A stretch of 64,000 nucleotides of DNA from Streptomyces sp. WM4235 (GCF_001279725.1 NZ_LGDE01000148.1:20376-84375); one strand, 5' to 3'; positions 10,012 through 19,714 are shown, counted from the stretch's first letter. A program made the numbers and translations. The notes: generated by a model from the sequence alone, not told the origin.

Positions 10012-10203
10012 CTACCCGTCCGCCTTGACGGCGTCCAGGAACGCGGCCCAGGCGGCGTGCGTCGTGGCCATCACGAGGTGGGCGGGGTCCGAGCGGTCGG
10101 CCACCCGGACCAGGGTGCCGGGCGCGGCGGACACGTACACGCAGTTGACGCCGTCGTCGCAGTGGGACGACTTCTGCCAGGTGGGGCGAGCGGTCGTGGT
10201 CAT
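10012..10203 (-). CDS. DUF397 small protein
   Basis: This 63-residue protein has the DUF397 pattern: W-Q-K-S-S-H near the N-terminus, a Cys pair (HCDDGVNCV), V-RVADRSDP and a final W-AAFLDAVK. DUF397 proteins usually occur beside XRE regulators in whiJ-like loci of Streptomyces and affect development. Here the neighbour is a Ser/Thr kinase two bases downstream and a GntR gene upstream, which is less usual. GGAG precedes the ATG at a suitable distance. Confidence 0.9.
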   Translation of the reverse strand: MTTTARPTWQKSSHCDDGVNCVYVSAAPGTLVRVADRSDPAHLVMATTHAAWAAFLDAVKADG

Positions 10204-10301
10204 GGTGTCTCCTCCGGCGGAAACGGGGTCACGGTGCCTGTCGTGGGCCGACCGTAACCCCCGCGGGGGCACACTTCGGCCATTTCCGTGGAAGTTCCCG
10301 C

Positions 10302-11063
10302 TCACTCGATCGGAAACGCGTACGCGATCTCGTACCGGGAATCGGGGATGACCAGGTCCGCGGTCTCCACCGGGCGGCCGTCCGAGTCCAGGTACGTGCG
10401 CTCGATCTCGGTGATGAGCGAGCCGACGCTGATGCCCAGCAGGTTGGCCTGCGCCTGGTTGGCGCGGGACGGGCGCGGTATCTCCAGCACCGAGGCGACC
10501 GTGATGCCGATGGACCGCATGCGCGCGACCACGCCGGCCCCGCGCAGCTCCCCGTCCTCCGGCAGGACGACCGGGGTGTCGGCGGTGAGGGCCATCGGCT
10601 CCCAGGACTGGGACAGTTCGGCGGGGCTGCCGTCGGCCATGAACTCGTAGCGGGTCATCACGCACGGGTCGCCGGGGGCGATGGCGAGGCGGGCCGCGAT
10701 GTGTTCGGGGGCCGGGGTGTGGGCGACGGTCCGGGCGTCCCAGGAGGCCGCGAAGCCGTGTTCGAGGGCCTCGGCGCGGAAGGCGTTGCCCGAGTTCGGC
10801 ACGCGGCGGCGGGTGCGCACCATGCGCATCCGCCGGCGCGGGGTGCGCACGAACGTCCCGGAACCGGCGCGGCCTTCGAGGAGGCCCTCGATGATCAGTC
10901 GTTCCAGGGCGCGTTGGGTGACGCTCTGTCCGACGGAGTACTCGGCGGCGAACCGCGACCGGGAGGGAAGCTTGTCGCCGACCTCCCACTCGCCCGCCTC
11001 GATGCGGGCCCGAAGGGCGTCGACCACCAGCAAGTACGGTGATTCACGGGGCATTTGGACCAT
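10302..11063 (-). CDS. GntR/HutC-family transcriptional regulator
   Basis: The 253 residues contain an N-terminal GntR winged helix (about 8-75; DKLPSRSRFAAEYSVGQSVTQRALERL) and a C-terminal UTRA ligand-binding domain (about 95-245) of the HutC subfamily. Expected role: repression relieved by a small effector, often a sugar or amino-acid derivative. Starts at 11063 and 11054 are both possible; neither has a strong ribosome binding site. The gene is 98 bp upstream of the DUF397 gene on the same strand and could control the DUF397-kinase pair. Confidence 0.92.
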   Translation of the reverse strand: MVQMPRESPYLLVVDALRARIEAGEWEVGDKLPSRSRFAAEYSVGQSVTQRALERLIIEGLLEGRAGSGTFVRTPRRRMRMVRTRRRVPNSGNAFRAEALEHGFAASWDARTVAHTPAPEHIAARLAIAPGDPCVMTRYEFMADGSPAELSQSWEPMALTADTPVVLPEDGELRGAGVVARMRSIGITVASVLEIPRPSRANQAQANLLGISVGSLITEIERTYLDSDGRPVETADLVIPDSRYEIAYAFPIE

Positions 11064-11189
11064 CCTGGAGCGTCGCAAACACGTGCGTCCGACGCCGACA
11101 AAGCTAAGGCATCAGGTCGAACCCGACGCGTCAGCCTGACGGCCGGTGAACCGCCGACGCGACGCGAGACGGCGCGAGACGAAACGGAA

Positions 11190-11214
11190 GGCCCCCGCCG
11201 GGTGGGCGGGGGCC
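11190..11214 (-). terminator. Terminator of the pan-nad-coaX operon
   Basis: A 9-bp perfect GC stem (GGCCCCCGC at 11190-11198 with 11206-11214) lies 28 bp beyond the coaX stop. On the minus strand it is followed by TTCCGTTTCGTC, a modest T-rich tail. Confidence 0.75.
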
Positions 11215-11242
11215 TCGTGTCACGCCTCGTCGCGCCTCGGCG

Positions 11243-12052
11243 TCACTCGAAGTTGGGCGCGTTGCGCTCGTAGACCAGCCGCAGTCCGATCAACGTCAGC
11301 CACGGCTCGTGGTCGTCGATCACCGAGGCCTCGCCGAGGACGATCGGCGCCAGGCCACCGGTGGCGATCACGCGGACGTCGTCCGGGTCGCCGGTGGGGC
11401 CGGCGAGCTCCTTGGCCATCCGGTTCACGATCCCGTCGACCTGGCCGGCGAACCCGTAGACCACGCCCGACTGCATCGCCTCGACCGTGGACTTGCCGAT
11501 GACGTTGCGCGGGCGGGCCAGCTCGATCTTGCGGAGCTGGGCGCCGCGCACGCCGAGGGCCTCCATCGAGATCTCGATGCCCGGGGAGATCACCCCGCCG
11601 ACGTACTCGCCCTTCGCGGACACCGCGTCGAAGGTGGTGGCCGTGCCGAAGTCGACGACGATCGCCGGTCCGCCGTAGAGCTCGACGGCCGCGACCGCGT
11701 TGATGATGCGGTCCGCGCCGACCTCCTTCGGGTTGTCCATGAGGATCGGCACGCCCGTCTTGATGCCGGGCTCGACCAGCACGGCCGGCACGTCGCCGTA
11801 GTAGCGGCGGGTGACCTCGCGCAGCTCGTGCAGCACCGAGGGGACCGTCGAACAGATCGCGATGCCGTGGATGCCGTCGCCCAGCTCGGTGCCGAGCATC
11901 GGGTGCATGCCCATCAGACCCTGCATGAGGACGGCCATCTCGTCGGCCGTCCTGCGCGGGTCGGTGGAGATGCGCCAGTGCTCGACGATCTCGTCACCGT
12001 CGAACAGGCCCAGCACCGTGTGGGTGTTGCCCACGTCGATGGTGAGGAGCAT
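11243..12052 (-). CDS. coaX: Type III pantothenate kinase
   Basis: CoaX phosphorylates pantothenate, the first step from pantothenate to coenzyme A, in the cytoplasm. The 269 residues show the ASKHA-fold phosphate loop DVGNTHT at 6-12, the family motif with Asp in VGADRIINAVAA, and a second nucleotide region VDFGTATTFD. The length is normal. It is the last gene of the operon DUF2520-panC-nadB-nadC-coaX, three bases after nadC, so pantothenate made by PanC is used by the same transcript's kinase. Confidence 0.97.
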   Translation of the reverse strand: MLLTIDVGNTHTVLGLFDGDEIVEHWRISTDPRRTADEMAVLMQGLMGMHPMLGTELGDGIHGIAICSTVPSVLHELREVTRRYYGDVPAVLVEPGIKTGVPILMDNPKEVGADRIINAVAAVELYGGPAIVVDFGTATTFDAVSAKGEYVGGVISPGIEISMEALGVRGAQLRKIELARPRNVIGKSTVEAMQSGVVYGFAGQVDGIVNRMAKELAGPTGDPDDVRVIATGGLAPIVLGEASVIDDHEPWLTLIGLRLVYERNAPNFE

Positions 12053-12055
12053 CGG

Positions 12056-13057
12056 TTACACCGCCTCGCGGAGGTCGAGGCCGATGTCCAGGATCGGCGA
12101 GGAGTGGGTGAGCCCGCCGACCGCGAGGTAGTCCACGCCGGTCTCGGCGTAGGCGCGGGCGGTGTCCAGGGTCAGCCGGCCGGAGGACTCCAGGACGGCG
12201 CGGCCGGCGACCAGCGCGACGGCCTCGGCGGTCTGCTCGACGGTGAAGTTGTCCAGCAGGATCAGGTCGGCGCCCGCGTCCAGGACCTCGCCGATCTGCG
12301 CGAGGGTGTCGACCTCGACCTCGATCGGGACGTCGGGGAAGGCCTCGCGGACGGCCGTGAACGCCTGGGCGACGCCGCCCGCCGCGACCACGTGGTTGTC
12401 CTTGACCAGCGCCGCGTCCGACAGCGACATGCGGTGGTTGACGCCGCCGCCGCAGCGGACCGCGTACTTCTCCAGCGCGCGCAGGCCGGGAGTGGTCTTG
12501 CGGGTGTCGCGGACCTTCGCGGACGTGCCGTCCAGGACGTCGGCCCAGCGGCGGGTGGCGGTCGCGATGCCCGACAGCCGGCACAGGATGTTCAGGGCGC
12601 TGCGCTCGGCCGTGAGCAGGTCGCGGGTACGGGCGCGGACGGACAGCAGTACCTCGCCCGCCTTGACGGTGTCCCCGTCCTCGGCGTGCCGCTCGACCTC
12701 GAACGCCTCGGTGCAGACCACCGAGAACACGGCCTCGGCGATGCGCAGGCCGGCCACGACGCCGTCCTCGCGGGCGATGAAGTCCGCGACGGCCTCGGCT
12801 TCCTCGGGCACGGTGGCGACGGTGGTGACGTCGACCCCGCCGTCGAGGTCCTCGGACAGCGCCATGTGCGCGATGTCCTCGACCTCGATCGGGTCCAGGC
12901 CGGCGTCCGCGAGGAGCTCGGCGAGCGCCGGGTCCAGGCCGGACTCCTCGCCGTCACCGCAGGCGCAGTCGTCGCCACAGCCGCCCTCGGCCTGCCCCAG
13001 GAGGGGCAGTTCGTCGTGCGCGGTGCGGTCGGTGTCTTCGTGCTGGTGCGTGCTCAC
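12056..13057 (-). CDS. nadC: Nicotinate-nucleotide pyrophosphorylase (carboxylating)
   Basis: NadC converts quinolinate and PRPP to nicotinate mononucleotide, CO2 and pyrophosphate. The 333 residues contain the standard QPRTase from about residue 45, with RKTTPGLR, KYAVRCGGGVNHRMSL and LKDNH-like DAALVKDNHV motifs and the VEVEVD and LILLDNF barrel strands. The GTG start overlaps the nadB stop by four bases. The N-terminal 40 residues are an acidic extension with Cys27, Cys31 and Cys33 (CGDDCAC), which is not part of the classical enzyme and could bind a metal. Confidence 0.96.
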   Translation of the reverse strand: MSTHQHEDTDRTAHDELPLLGQAEGGCGDDCACGDGEESGLDPALAELLADAGLDPIEVEDIAHMALSEDLDGGVDVTTVATVPEEAEAVADFIAREDGVVAGLRIAEAVFSVVCTEAFEVERHAEDGDTVKAGEVLLSVRARTRDLLTAERSALNILCRLSGIATATRRWADVLDGTSAKVRDTRKTTPGLRALEKYAVRCGGGVNHRMSLSDAALVKDNHVVAAGGVAQAFTAVREAFPDVPIEVEVDTLAQIGEVLDAGADLILLDNFTVEQTAEAVALVAGRAVLESSGRLTLDTARAYAETGVDYLAVGGLTHSSPILDIGLDLREAV

Positions 13058-14784
13058 GCTTGCTGCTCCTGGCTGAGGGGGTGGGAAACGGGCGGGAAGT
13101 CCGCCGAGTCGGTGGGGGTGACGACCAGCGCCCGCTTCTCGGTCGCGGACAGTCGCACGACCAGGTGGCGGCGCCAGTGGGCGTCGTCGCGGTCGGAGTG
13201 GTCCTCGCGCCAGTGGCAGCCGCGGGTCTCCTCGCGGCGCCGGCCGGCGGCGACCAGGACCCGGGCCACGCACAGGAGGTTCGTGGCCTCCCAGGTGTCC
13301 ACGCCCGGTTCGGCGGTCTTGCCGTGCGCTTCGAGGTTGTTCAGGGCCGCGGCGTACAGGTCTTCGAGGGCGGCGGCGGCCGTGGCCAGGGACTCCGCGG
13401 AGCGCAGCACGCCCGCGCCGTCCGTCATGATGCGCTGGATCTCGTACCGGGCCTCGGCGGGCTGGAGCGGGCCGGTGGCCGGCACGGGGATGCCGGGGCC
13501 GCTGCCCGTGAGCGACCGGCGGGCGATGTCGTCCGCGATCCGCTCGGCGAAGACCAGGCCCTCCAGCAGGGAGTTGGACGCCAGCCGGTTGGCGCCGTGC
13601 ACGCCGGTACAGGCGACCTCGCCGCAGGCGTACAGGCCGGGCACCGTGGTGCGGCCGTGCAGGTCGGTGCGGACGCCGCCCGACGCGTAGTGGGCGGCGG
13701 GAGCGACCGGGATGGGCTCGGTGACCGGGTCGATGCCGTGGGAACGGCAGGCGGCGAGGATCGTGGGGAAGCGCTGCTCCCACATCTCGGCGCCGAAGTG
13801 CCGGGCGTCCAGGTACATGTGCCGGGTGCCCTGTTCCTGCATGCGGCGCGTGATGCCCTTGGCGACGATGTCGCGGGGGGCGAGCTCGGCCAGTTCGTGC
13901 TGTCCGACCATGAAGCGCACGCCGTCCGCGTCGACGAGGTGGGCGCCCTCGCCTCGGACGGCCTCGGAGACCAGCGGCTGCTGTCCCTCGGCGTCGGCGC
14001 CGAGGAACAGCACCGTCGGGTGGAACTGGACGAATTCGAGGTCGGAGACCTCGGCGCCGGCGCGCAGCGCGAGGGCCACCCCGTCGCCCGTGGAGACGGA
14101 CGGGTTGGTGGTGGCCGAGAAGACCTGGCCCATGCCGCCGGTCGCGAGGATCACCGCGGGGGCGTGGACGGCGCCCACGCCGTCGTGCTGGCCCTCGCCC
14201 ATGACGTGCAGGGTGACGCCCGCGGTGCGGCCTTCGGCGTCCTGGAGCAGGTCCAGGACGAGCGCGTTCTCGACGGTCTCGATGCCGGCGTCCTGGACGG
14301 CCTCCACGAGGGCCCGGGAGATCTCGGCGCCGGTGGCGTCGCCGCCGGCGTGCGCGATCCGGCGGCGGTGGTGGCCGCCCTCCCGCGTCAGCTCTATCTC
14401 CCCGGTCTCGGCCGAGGTGTCGAAGACGGCGCCGGTCGAGATGAGGCGTCGTACGGCGTCCGGCCCCTCGGTGACCAGCAGCCGGACGGCGGCCTCGTCA
14501 CACAGGCCGGCGCCGGCCACCAGGGTGTCGTCCAGGTGCTGCTCGGGGGTGTCCCCGTCGCCGAGGGCGGCGGCGATGCCGCCCTGGGCCCAGCGGGTGG
14601 ATCCGTCGTCGAGCCGGGCCTTGGTGACCACGACCGTGCGGCGGCCGGCGGCGGCGCAGCGCAGCGCCACCGTCAGGCCCGCCACGCCCGAGCCGACGAC
14701 GACGACGTCCGCGTCGAGGGACCAGCCGGGGGCGGGGGCGTACAGCCGTATGCCGGTGCCGGCGGCACTTCTGCCAGTGCTCAC
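13054..14784 (-). CDS. nadB: L-aspartate oxidase
   Basis: NadB oxidises L-aspartate to iminoaspartate with FAD; NadA, not in this window, then forms quinolinate. The 576 residues have the FAD-binding [15 protein letters not shown] near residue 30, the family's GGxA region ([11 protein letters not shown]), HxxG-type FQFHPTVL and RGEGAHLVD substrate motifs, and a C-terminal helical domain. GTG start and stop both overlap neighbours by four bases (panC upstream, nadC downstream), so the set is translationally coupled. Confidence 0.97.
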   Translation of the reverse strand: MSTGRSAAGTGIRLYAPAPGWSLDADVVVVGSGVAGLTVALRCAAAGRRTVVVTKARLDDGSTRWAQGGIAAALGDGDTPEQHLDDTLVAGAGLCDEAAVRLLVTEGPDAVRRLISTGAVFDTSAETGEIELTREGGHHRRRIAHAGGDATGAEISRALVEAVQDAGIETVENALVLDLLQDAEGRTAGVTLHVMGEGQHDGVGAVHAPAVILATGGMGQVFSATTNPSVSTGDGVALALRAGAEVSDLEFVQFHPTVLFLGADAEGQQPLVSEAVRGEGAHLVDADGVRFMVGQHELAELAPRDIVAKGITRRMQEQGTRHMYLDARHFGAEMWEQRFPTILAACRSHGIDPVTEPIPVAPAAHYASGGVRTDLHGRTTVPGLYACGEVACTGVHGANRLASNSLLEGLVFAERIADDIARRSLTGSGPGIPVPATGPLQPAEARYEIQRIMTDGAGVLRSAESLATAAAALEDLYAAALNNLEAHGKTAEPGVDTWEATNLLCVARVLVAAGRRREETRGCHWREDHSDRDDAHWRRHLVVRLSATEKRALVVTPTDSADFPPVSHPLSQEQQA

Positions 14785-15776
14785 GAGTGTGCTCCGAACT
14801 CCAATGGAATGTTGTCGATCAGCCGGGTCGCGCCCACCTTGGCGGCGACGGCCAACACGGCCCGTCCCGTGAACCCGGGGCCGATGTCGGTGAAGTCCCG
14901 GGGGTCGACCAGCGCCAGGTAGTCCAGGGCCAGCGGCGGATCGTGCCGACCCGCGTCCTCCAGGACGTGCCGGGCGGCGGATCGTACGGCGTCGGGCAGG
15001 CCGGAGCCGGCCGCGGAGACGGCGTGCGCGTCCGCCGAGGCGCGGATCTCGCCGAGCCGGGCCAGGGCGGTGGCGCGTTCGTCGCTCGCCGGGGAGGCCT
15101 CGGCGCGGGCGCGCAGCGCGGCCTGGGCGGCGAGGCGGTCGCGGCCCGCGAACAGGGCGCGGGACAGGGCGAGGGCCGTGCGGCGTTCCGCCGGGGAGAG
15201 GTAGCGGTTGCGGGAGGACAGCGCGAGGCCGTCGTCCTCGCGGGCGGTGGGTACGCCGACCACCTCGACGGGGAAGTTCAGGTCGGTCACCATGCGCCGG
15301 ATCAGGGCCAGTTGCTGGGCGTCCTTCTGGCCGAAGAGGGCCAGGTCGGGGCGGGTGAGGTGGAGCAGTTTCGCGACGACGGTCAGCATGCCGTCGAAGT
15401 GGCCGGGGCGGGTGGCGCCTTCGAGGCGGCCGCCCATGGGGCCGGCGGTGATCCGGACCTGGGGGTCGCCGCCGGGGTAGACCTCGTCCGCGGCCGGGGC
15501 GAACACCGCGTCGGCGCCGGCGCCGGCGGCGATGCGCAGGTCGGCGTCGAGGGTGCGGGGGTAGCGGTCGAGGTCCTCGTTCGCCCCGAACTGGAGGGGG
15601 TTCACGAAGACGGTGACGACGACCTGGCCGTCGGCGCCGGCGAGGTCGCGGGCCGTGCGGATCAGGGAGGCGTGGCCGTCGTGCAGGGCGCCCATGGTCA
15701 TGACGACGGCGCGGCGGCCGGGGCGGGCGAGGCCGTGCAGTTCCCCGGCGGTGTTCAGGAGCAGGGGGTCGGTCAT
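14781..15776 (-). CDS. panC: Pantoate-beta-alanine ligase (pantothenate synthetase)
   Basis: PanC joins pantoate and beta-alanine with ATP to give pantothenate. The 331 residues carry the adenylate-binding MGALHDGH (HIGH-like) near residue 28-35, [17 protein letters not shown], the FGQKDAQQL motif and the SSRNRYLSP loop. An Ala-rich insertion between about 195 and 245 makes it longer than the E. coli enzyme. The ATG overlaps the stop of the DUF2520 gene by four bases. Confidence 0.96.
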   Translation of the reverse strand: MTDPLLLNTAGELHGLARPGRRAVVMTMGALHDGHASLIRTARDLAGADGQVVVTVFVNPLQFGANEDLDRYPRTLDADLRIAAGAGADAVFAPAADEVYPGGDPQVRITAGPMGGRLEGATRPGHFDGMLTVVAKLLHLTRPDLALFGQKDAQQLALIRRMVTDLNFPVEVVGVPTAREDDGLALSSRNRYLSPAERRTALALSRALFAGRDRLAAQAALRARAEASPASDERATALARLGEIRASADAHAVSAAGSGLPDAVRSAARHVLEDAGRHDPPLALDYLALVDPRDFTDIGPGFTGRAVLAVAAKVGATRLIDNIPLEFGAHS

Positions 15777-16717
15777 CGGCGTTCGCCTTCCGGGCCGACG
15801 CCGTCGCCGCCGTCGGCGAGCACGCCCAGCAGGTCCTCGGCGAGTTCGGGCTTGAGCAGGCCGTGCGCGAGGGCCCGGTCGGCGGTGGTGCGGGCCATCG
15901 CCAGATAGCCGGCGACGGCGCCGGGGGCGTGCCTGCGCAGTTCGAGGACGTGGGCGGCGACGGTGCCGGCGTCGCCGCGGGCGACGGGGCCGGTGAGGGC
16001 CGCGTCGCCGGAGCGCAGGGCGTTGTCCAGGGCGGCGCCGAGGAGCGGGCCGAGCATCCGGTCCGGGTGTTCGACGCCGGCCGTGCGCAGCAGTTCCATC
16101 GACTGGGCGACCAGGGTGACCAGGTGGTTCGCGCCGAGGGCGAGGGCCGCGTGGTAGAGCGGACGGCTCTCCTCCGCGATCCACTCGGGTTCGCCGCCCA
16201 TCTCGATGACCAGGGCCTCGGCGGCGAGCCGCAGCTCGTCGGGGGCGGTGACGCCGAAGGAGCAGCCGGCGAGGCGCTGCACGTCGACCTCGGTACCGGT
16301 GAACGTCATCACGGGGTGCAGGGCCAGCGGCAGGGCGCCGGCGCGGCGGGCGGGGTCCAGCACGGCGGTTCCGTACCGCCCGGAGGTGTGGACGAGGAGC
16401 CGGCCGGGGCGGATCGCGCCGGTCTCGACGAGGCCCTCGACCAGGGAGGGCAGTGCGTCGTCGGGGACGGTGAGCAGGACCAGCTCGGCCCGCTCCAGCA
16501 CCTCGGCGGGCGGTACGACGGGCACGTCGGGCAGCAGTCGGGCGGCTCGCCGGCGGGAGGCCTCGGACACGCCGGAGACGGCGACGGGGCGGTGTCCGGC
16601 CTGCTGGAGGGCGCGGGCCAGCGCGGGGCCGACCCGGCCGGCGCCGACGACGCCGACGGTGAGCCGTGCGGGGCGGTCCGACGGATCCCTGGGCTCCGTC
16701 TGAAGGGGTGCGTTCAC
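15773..16717 (-). CDS. Rossmann-fold DUF2520 protein, possible ketopantoate reductase
   Basis: The 314 residues begin with a dinucleotide-binding Rossmann fold ([17 protein letters not shown], about 19-35) and continue into a DUF2520 C-terminal domain ([12 protein letters not shown] onward). The architecture resembles pyrroline-carboxylate and 6-phosphogluconate-type dehydrogenases. It is the first gene of the panC operon and overlaps panC by four bases. From that context a ketopantoate reductase role, making pantoate for PanC, is a reasonable inference; proteins of similar build (PanG) have been reported to do this in other bacteria. The GTG start at 16717 is supported by an upstream GGAAGG, rather far away. 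Confidence 0.85.
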   Translation of the reverse strand: MNAPLQTEPRDPSDRPARLTVGVVGAGRVGPALARALQQAGHRPVAVSGVSEASRRRAARLLPDVPVVPPAEVLERAELVLLTVPDDALPSLVEGLVETGAIRPGRLLVHTSGRYGTAVLDPARRAGALPLALHPVMTFTGTEVDVQRLAGCSFGVTAPDELRLAAEALVIEMGGEPEWIAEESRPLYHAALALGANHLVTLVAQSMELLRTAGVEHPDRMLGPLLGAALDNALRSGDAALTGPVARGDAGTVAAHVLELRRHAPGAVAGYLAMARTTADRALAHGLLKPELAEDLLGVLADGGDGVGPEGERR

Positions 16718-16814
16718 GCGGGGAAAGCCTTCCGTTCCAGTCCGCGGGGGGTACCGGACGATACGCCGCCATGCTAGCCCCTGGGCGTGTCGGCCGGTCG
16801 GCGATGATCGGGGC

Positions 16815-17939
16815 ATGACTGCTGATGAAGACCGTACGAAGCGGCTGGTCGCGGCGTGGCGCGGAGCGGGGCGGACCCTCTCGCGGAGCCTGCTGGAACC
16901 GACGGTGGGCGAGCTGCTCGCGGCCCTGCCGCAGGCGGCGGCCGGCGACCCGGACGAGCCCGCCGACGTGTACGGGGACGGGGTGGTGGCCAGGCTGGAG
17001 CAGCGGGTCGCCGACCTGCTGGGGACGGCGGACGCGGCGTTCTTCCCGTCGGGGACGATGGCGCAGCAGATCGCGCTGCGGTGCTGGGCGGGACGTACCG
17101 GCAACCCGGTGGTGGCGCTGCACCCGATGGGGCATCCGGAGCTGTGGGAGGGCGGGGCGCTGTCGGTGGTCTCGGGCCTGCGGACGGTGTACCCGACGCG
17201 GGACCCGCGGCAGCCGACGCCGCAGGAGGTCGCGGAGGTCGCGGAGCCCTTCGGCACGCTGATGCTGGAGTTGCCGCTGCGGGACGCGGGGTTCCTGCTG
17301 CCTTCGTGGGAGGAGCTGACGGCGCTGGTGGACGCGGCCCGGGCGCGGGACGCGGTGGTGCACTTCGACGGGGCGCGGCTGTGGGAGTCCACGACGCACT
17401 TCGGGCGGCCGTTGTCGGAGATCGCGGGGCTCGCGGACTCCGTGTACGTGTCGTTCTACAAGTCGCTGGGCGGGCTGAGCGGCGCCGCGCTGGCGGGTTC
17501 CGCGGAGCTGGTCGCGGAGGCGCGCGTGTGGCGCCACCGGTACGGGGGCCAGATCTTCCGGCAGTTCCCGCAGGCGCTGTCCGCACTGGCGGGGCTGGAA
17601 CGGGAGCTGCCGCGGCTGCCCTCGTACGTGGAGCGGGCGCGGATGGTCGCCGGGGCCCTGCGGGAGGGCTTCACGGAGGCCGGGGTGCCGTGGTTCCGGG
17701 TCCATCCGGAGGAGCCGCACACGCACCAGTTCCAGGTGTGGCTGCCGTACGAGGCGGAGCGGCTGACGGAGGCGGGCCTGCGGCAGGCGGAGGAGACGGG
17801 GACGGTGCTGTTCCGCCGCTGGTCGGCGGAGGGGCCGCCGGGGTTGTCGATGACGGAACTGGAGGTCACGGAGCCGGGTCTGGAGTGGACCGGGGCCGAT
17901 GTCGGGGCGGCGGTGGCGGACTTCGTGGCCCGCTTGTAG
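16815..17939 (+). CDS. Low-specificity threonine aldolase family protein
   Basis: This PLP enzyme of the beta-eliminating lyase/threonine aldolase family is expected to cleave L-threonine or related beta-hydroxy amino acids to glycine and an aldehyde. The 374 residues show [19 protein letters not shown], the PLP-phosphate region [13 protein letters not shown], the aspartate pair region [11 protein letters not shown] and the PLP Lys in SFYKSLGG (about 217). It is divergent from the panC operon. Threonine aldolases of this length often have broad substrate range, so the physiological substrate is uncertain. Confidence 0.88.
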   Translation: MTADEDRTKRLVAAWRGAGRTLSRSLLEPTVGELLAALPQAAAGDPDEPADVYGDGVVARLEQRVADLLGTADAAFFPSGTMAQQIALRCWAGRTGNPVVALHPMGHPELWEGGALSVVSGLRTVYPTRDPRQPTPQEVAEVAEPFGTLMLELPLRDAGFLLPSWEELTALVDAARARDAVVHFDGARLWESTTHFGRPLSEIAGLADSVYVSFYKSLGGLSGAALAGSAELVAEARVWRHRYGGQIFRQFPQALSALAGLERELPRLPSYVERARMVAGALREGFTEAGVPWFRVHPEEPHTHQFQVWLPYEAERLTEAGLRQAEETGTVLFRRWSAEGPPGLSMTELEVTEPGLEWTGADVGAAVADFVARL

Positions 17940-17975
17940 CGGGCGGAGCGGGACGGTGCGGGCGGGACGGTGGCC

Positions 17976-18023
17976 GGCCGGCCGGGCGGGCCCCTCCGGC
18001 CCCTTGGGCCCGCCCGGCCGGCC
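17976..18023. terminator. 18-bp GC hairpin between convergent genes
   Basis: GGCCGGCCGGGCGGGCCC (17976-17993) pairs perfectly with 18006-18023 around a 12-base loop. It lies between the threonine aldolase stop (17939) and the small gene ending at 18028, and should stop both transcripts. Confidence 0.75.
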
Positions 18024-18027
18024 CCGG

Positions 18028-18237
18028 TCAGCAGGATCGGGGCCGGGAGAAGAGCCGGCGCACGGCCCAGGTCAGCCGGTGGTGGGCGGGGCGGCCGGCG
18101 AGGACCGCGCGGAAGCGGGCCCGGTCGCGGGCCTCGCGGAGGACGGCCACGTCGTCGCGGCCGGGCGGCGGCGGCATCGGCGTCCCGTGCTGGGACGCCC
18201 GGTAGGTGTCGAGGAGGTACTGCTCGATCGCGCTCAT
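18028..18237 (-). CDS. Small basic hypothetical protein
   Basis: The 69 residues start [18 protein letters not shown] and become Arg-rich ([29 protein letters not shown]). There is no signal peptide. GAGGGTGG lies upstream of the ATG. It is divergent from an ArsR-type regulator gene, and a 10-bp dyad sits in the shared promoter region, so the two may be co-regulated. Function unknown. Confidence 0.65.
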   Translation of the reverse strand: MSAIEQYLLDTYRASQHGTPMPPPPGRDDVAVLREARDRARFRAVLAGRPAHHRLTWAVRRLFSRPRSC

Positions 18238-18274
18238 GGGGTCCACCCTCACCCCCTCGGCCGCACCCGTCCGC

Positions 18275-18299
18275 TCGATTGACGGTCCTCGTCAATCGA
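18275..18299. promoter_or_regulatory. 10-bp dyad in a divergent promoter, candidate ArsR-type operator
   Basis: TCGATTGACG (18275-18284) and CGTCAATCGA (18290-18299) form a perfect dyad with a five-base centre. It is 37 bp upstream of the small gene ending at 18028 and 105 bp upstream of the regulator gene at 18404. The position suggests binding by that regulator; this is inference. Confidence 0.6.
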
Positions 18300-18403
18300 A
18301 CCGGATTCCTGCTGGTGAGCGGCCTGACGGTCGGCTCCCCGGTCACCGGCCCGGGCACCCCCCGGCGAACGCCTGCCCGACCCGCGCCGGACAGAATGGG
18401 GCG

Positions 18404-19528
18404 ATGAGCGTCACCATCGACATCGCCGGGCTCCCCGCGGAGCGGATCGCGTTCGCGCCCTCCCCGCTCGCCGAACTCTGCATGGCCCTGCACGCGCTCT
18501 CCCAGCCCGCCCACCACCCCGGGCTCCAGTCGTGGGCGAACGCCACGCGGGCCGGGCTCGACCCCTCCCTCGCCGATCGGCTGCTGGAGGCCGACTTCAT
18601 GTGGCGGAGTTCGTTCTCGGACGTCTTCATGCCCTTCGCCGGGGTGCCCGGTGGCTCGGGCCTGCCCGCCGGGACACTGGCCGAGGAACTCGACGTACTC
18701 GACCGGCTGGACGACGAGCGGTTCGTGATCGCCGCCCTGGAGCACTGCTGGCTGGCCCTCTACAACGAGGGCGGTGTGGCCTCCCCGCTCCACGACGCGG
18801 CCTCGCGCGCCAAGGCGTTGGACACGGCCGCCGCGCGCGGGCCCCGCCAGTTGCAGTTCTCGCTGCGCCTGTTGGACGACACCGCCGCCGTGCGGGTGTG
18901 GATGCGCCGGTTGTTGGAGGACTGCCACGAGGCCTTCTTCGGCGAGGTCTGGCGGCGAATCGGCCCGCGGCAGGCCGCGGACGCGCGGCACAAGGCGGAG
19001 GTGCTGCGCCACAAGGGGTTGCCGGCCGCGCTGCGGGAGGTGTCGTCGGCGTTGAGCGTGGACCGGGCCGGGACCACGATCACCGCCGACAAGATGGTCA
19101 ACGGTTCGGCGACCGCGACCGATCCCCGGGTGGGGCAGGGGCTGGTCTTCATACCGACCCACTTCGGCTGGCCGCACCTGCTGGTCCTGCACGCCCCGGG
19201 GTGGCGTCCGGTGGTCCACTATCCGCTCGGCTCGCCCGAGTTGGCCTCCGCGCCCGGTTCGGTGGAGCTGCTCCGACGGCGCATGGAGGCACTGGCGCAC
19301 CCGATGCGGATGATGCTGTGCCGAAGTCTGGCCCGCGGGCCGTACACGACCAGCGAACTGGCCACGGTCTACGGCATATCCGCCCCCGAGGTGTCCCGCC
19401 ATCTGTCGGTGCTCAAGAAGGCCGGGCTGCTGCACACGCACCGTCAGGGTCGTTACGCCCAGCACCAGTTGGACGTGGCCGCGGTGGCACGCCTCGGATC
19501 GGACTTCATGGAAGGCATCCTCCGGTAG
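18404..19528 (+). CDS. ArsR-type transcriptional regulator with N-terminal DUF5937-like domain
   Basis: Of 374 residues, the C-terminal 85 are a typical ArsR winged helix (MEALAHPMRMMLCRSLARGPYTTSELATVY, then APEVSRHLSVLKKAGLL). The N-terminal 270 residues are a large helical domain with no recognised ligand motif. This arrangement, HTH at the C-terminus, is seen in a Streptomyces-rich family. The ligand is unknown. It is divergently placed to the small basic gene and followed by the M28 peptidase gene after 186 bp. Confidence 0.88.
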   Translation: MSVTIDIAGLPAERIAFAPSPLAELCMALHALSQPAHHPGLQSWANATRAGLDPSLADRLLEADFMWRSSFSDVFMPFAGVPGGSGLPAGTLAEELDVLDRLDDERFVIAALEHCWLALYNEGGVASPLHDAASRAKALDTAAARGPRQLQFSLRLLDDTAAVRVWMRRLLEDCHEAFFGEVWRRIGPRQAADARHKAEVLRHKGLPAALREVSSALSVDRAGTTITADKMVNGSATATDPRVGQGLVFIPTHFGWPHLLVLHAPGWRPVVHYPLGSPELASAPGSVELLRRRMEALAHPMRMMLCRSLARGPYTTSELATVYGISAPEVSRHLSVLKKAGLLHTHRQGRYAQHQLDVAAVARLGSDFMEGILR

Positions 19529-19609
19529 GTCGAAACCGGCGGACAGTGGCCGATTAACACCGGCGCAGTTTCACCGATATACGGAATTCATAAACCGGAA
19601 TCAGTGAAA

Positions 19610-19623
19610 ACTCTGGCCAGAGT
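19610..19623. promoter_or_regulatory. 14-bp perfect palindrome upstream of the M28 peptidase gene
   Basis: ACTCTGGCCAGAGT is a perfect palindrome 92 bp upstream of the peptidase ATG, in an otherwise AT-richer promoter region. It does not match the DasR site. It could bind a dimeric repressor; no regulator is identified. Confidence 0.45.
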
Positions 19624-19714
19624 GGCCCGTTGCTGTTTAACGTGCGACCACCACTCCCCCTCGCGCACCGTGCGACACCACACGTATGCCTGCACCTGTC
19701 GTGAAAGGACCTTC

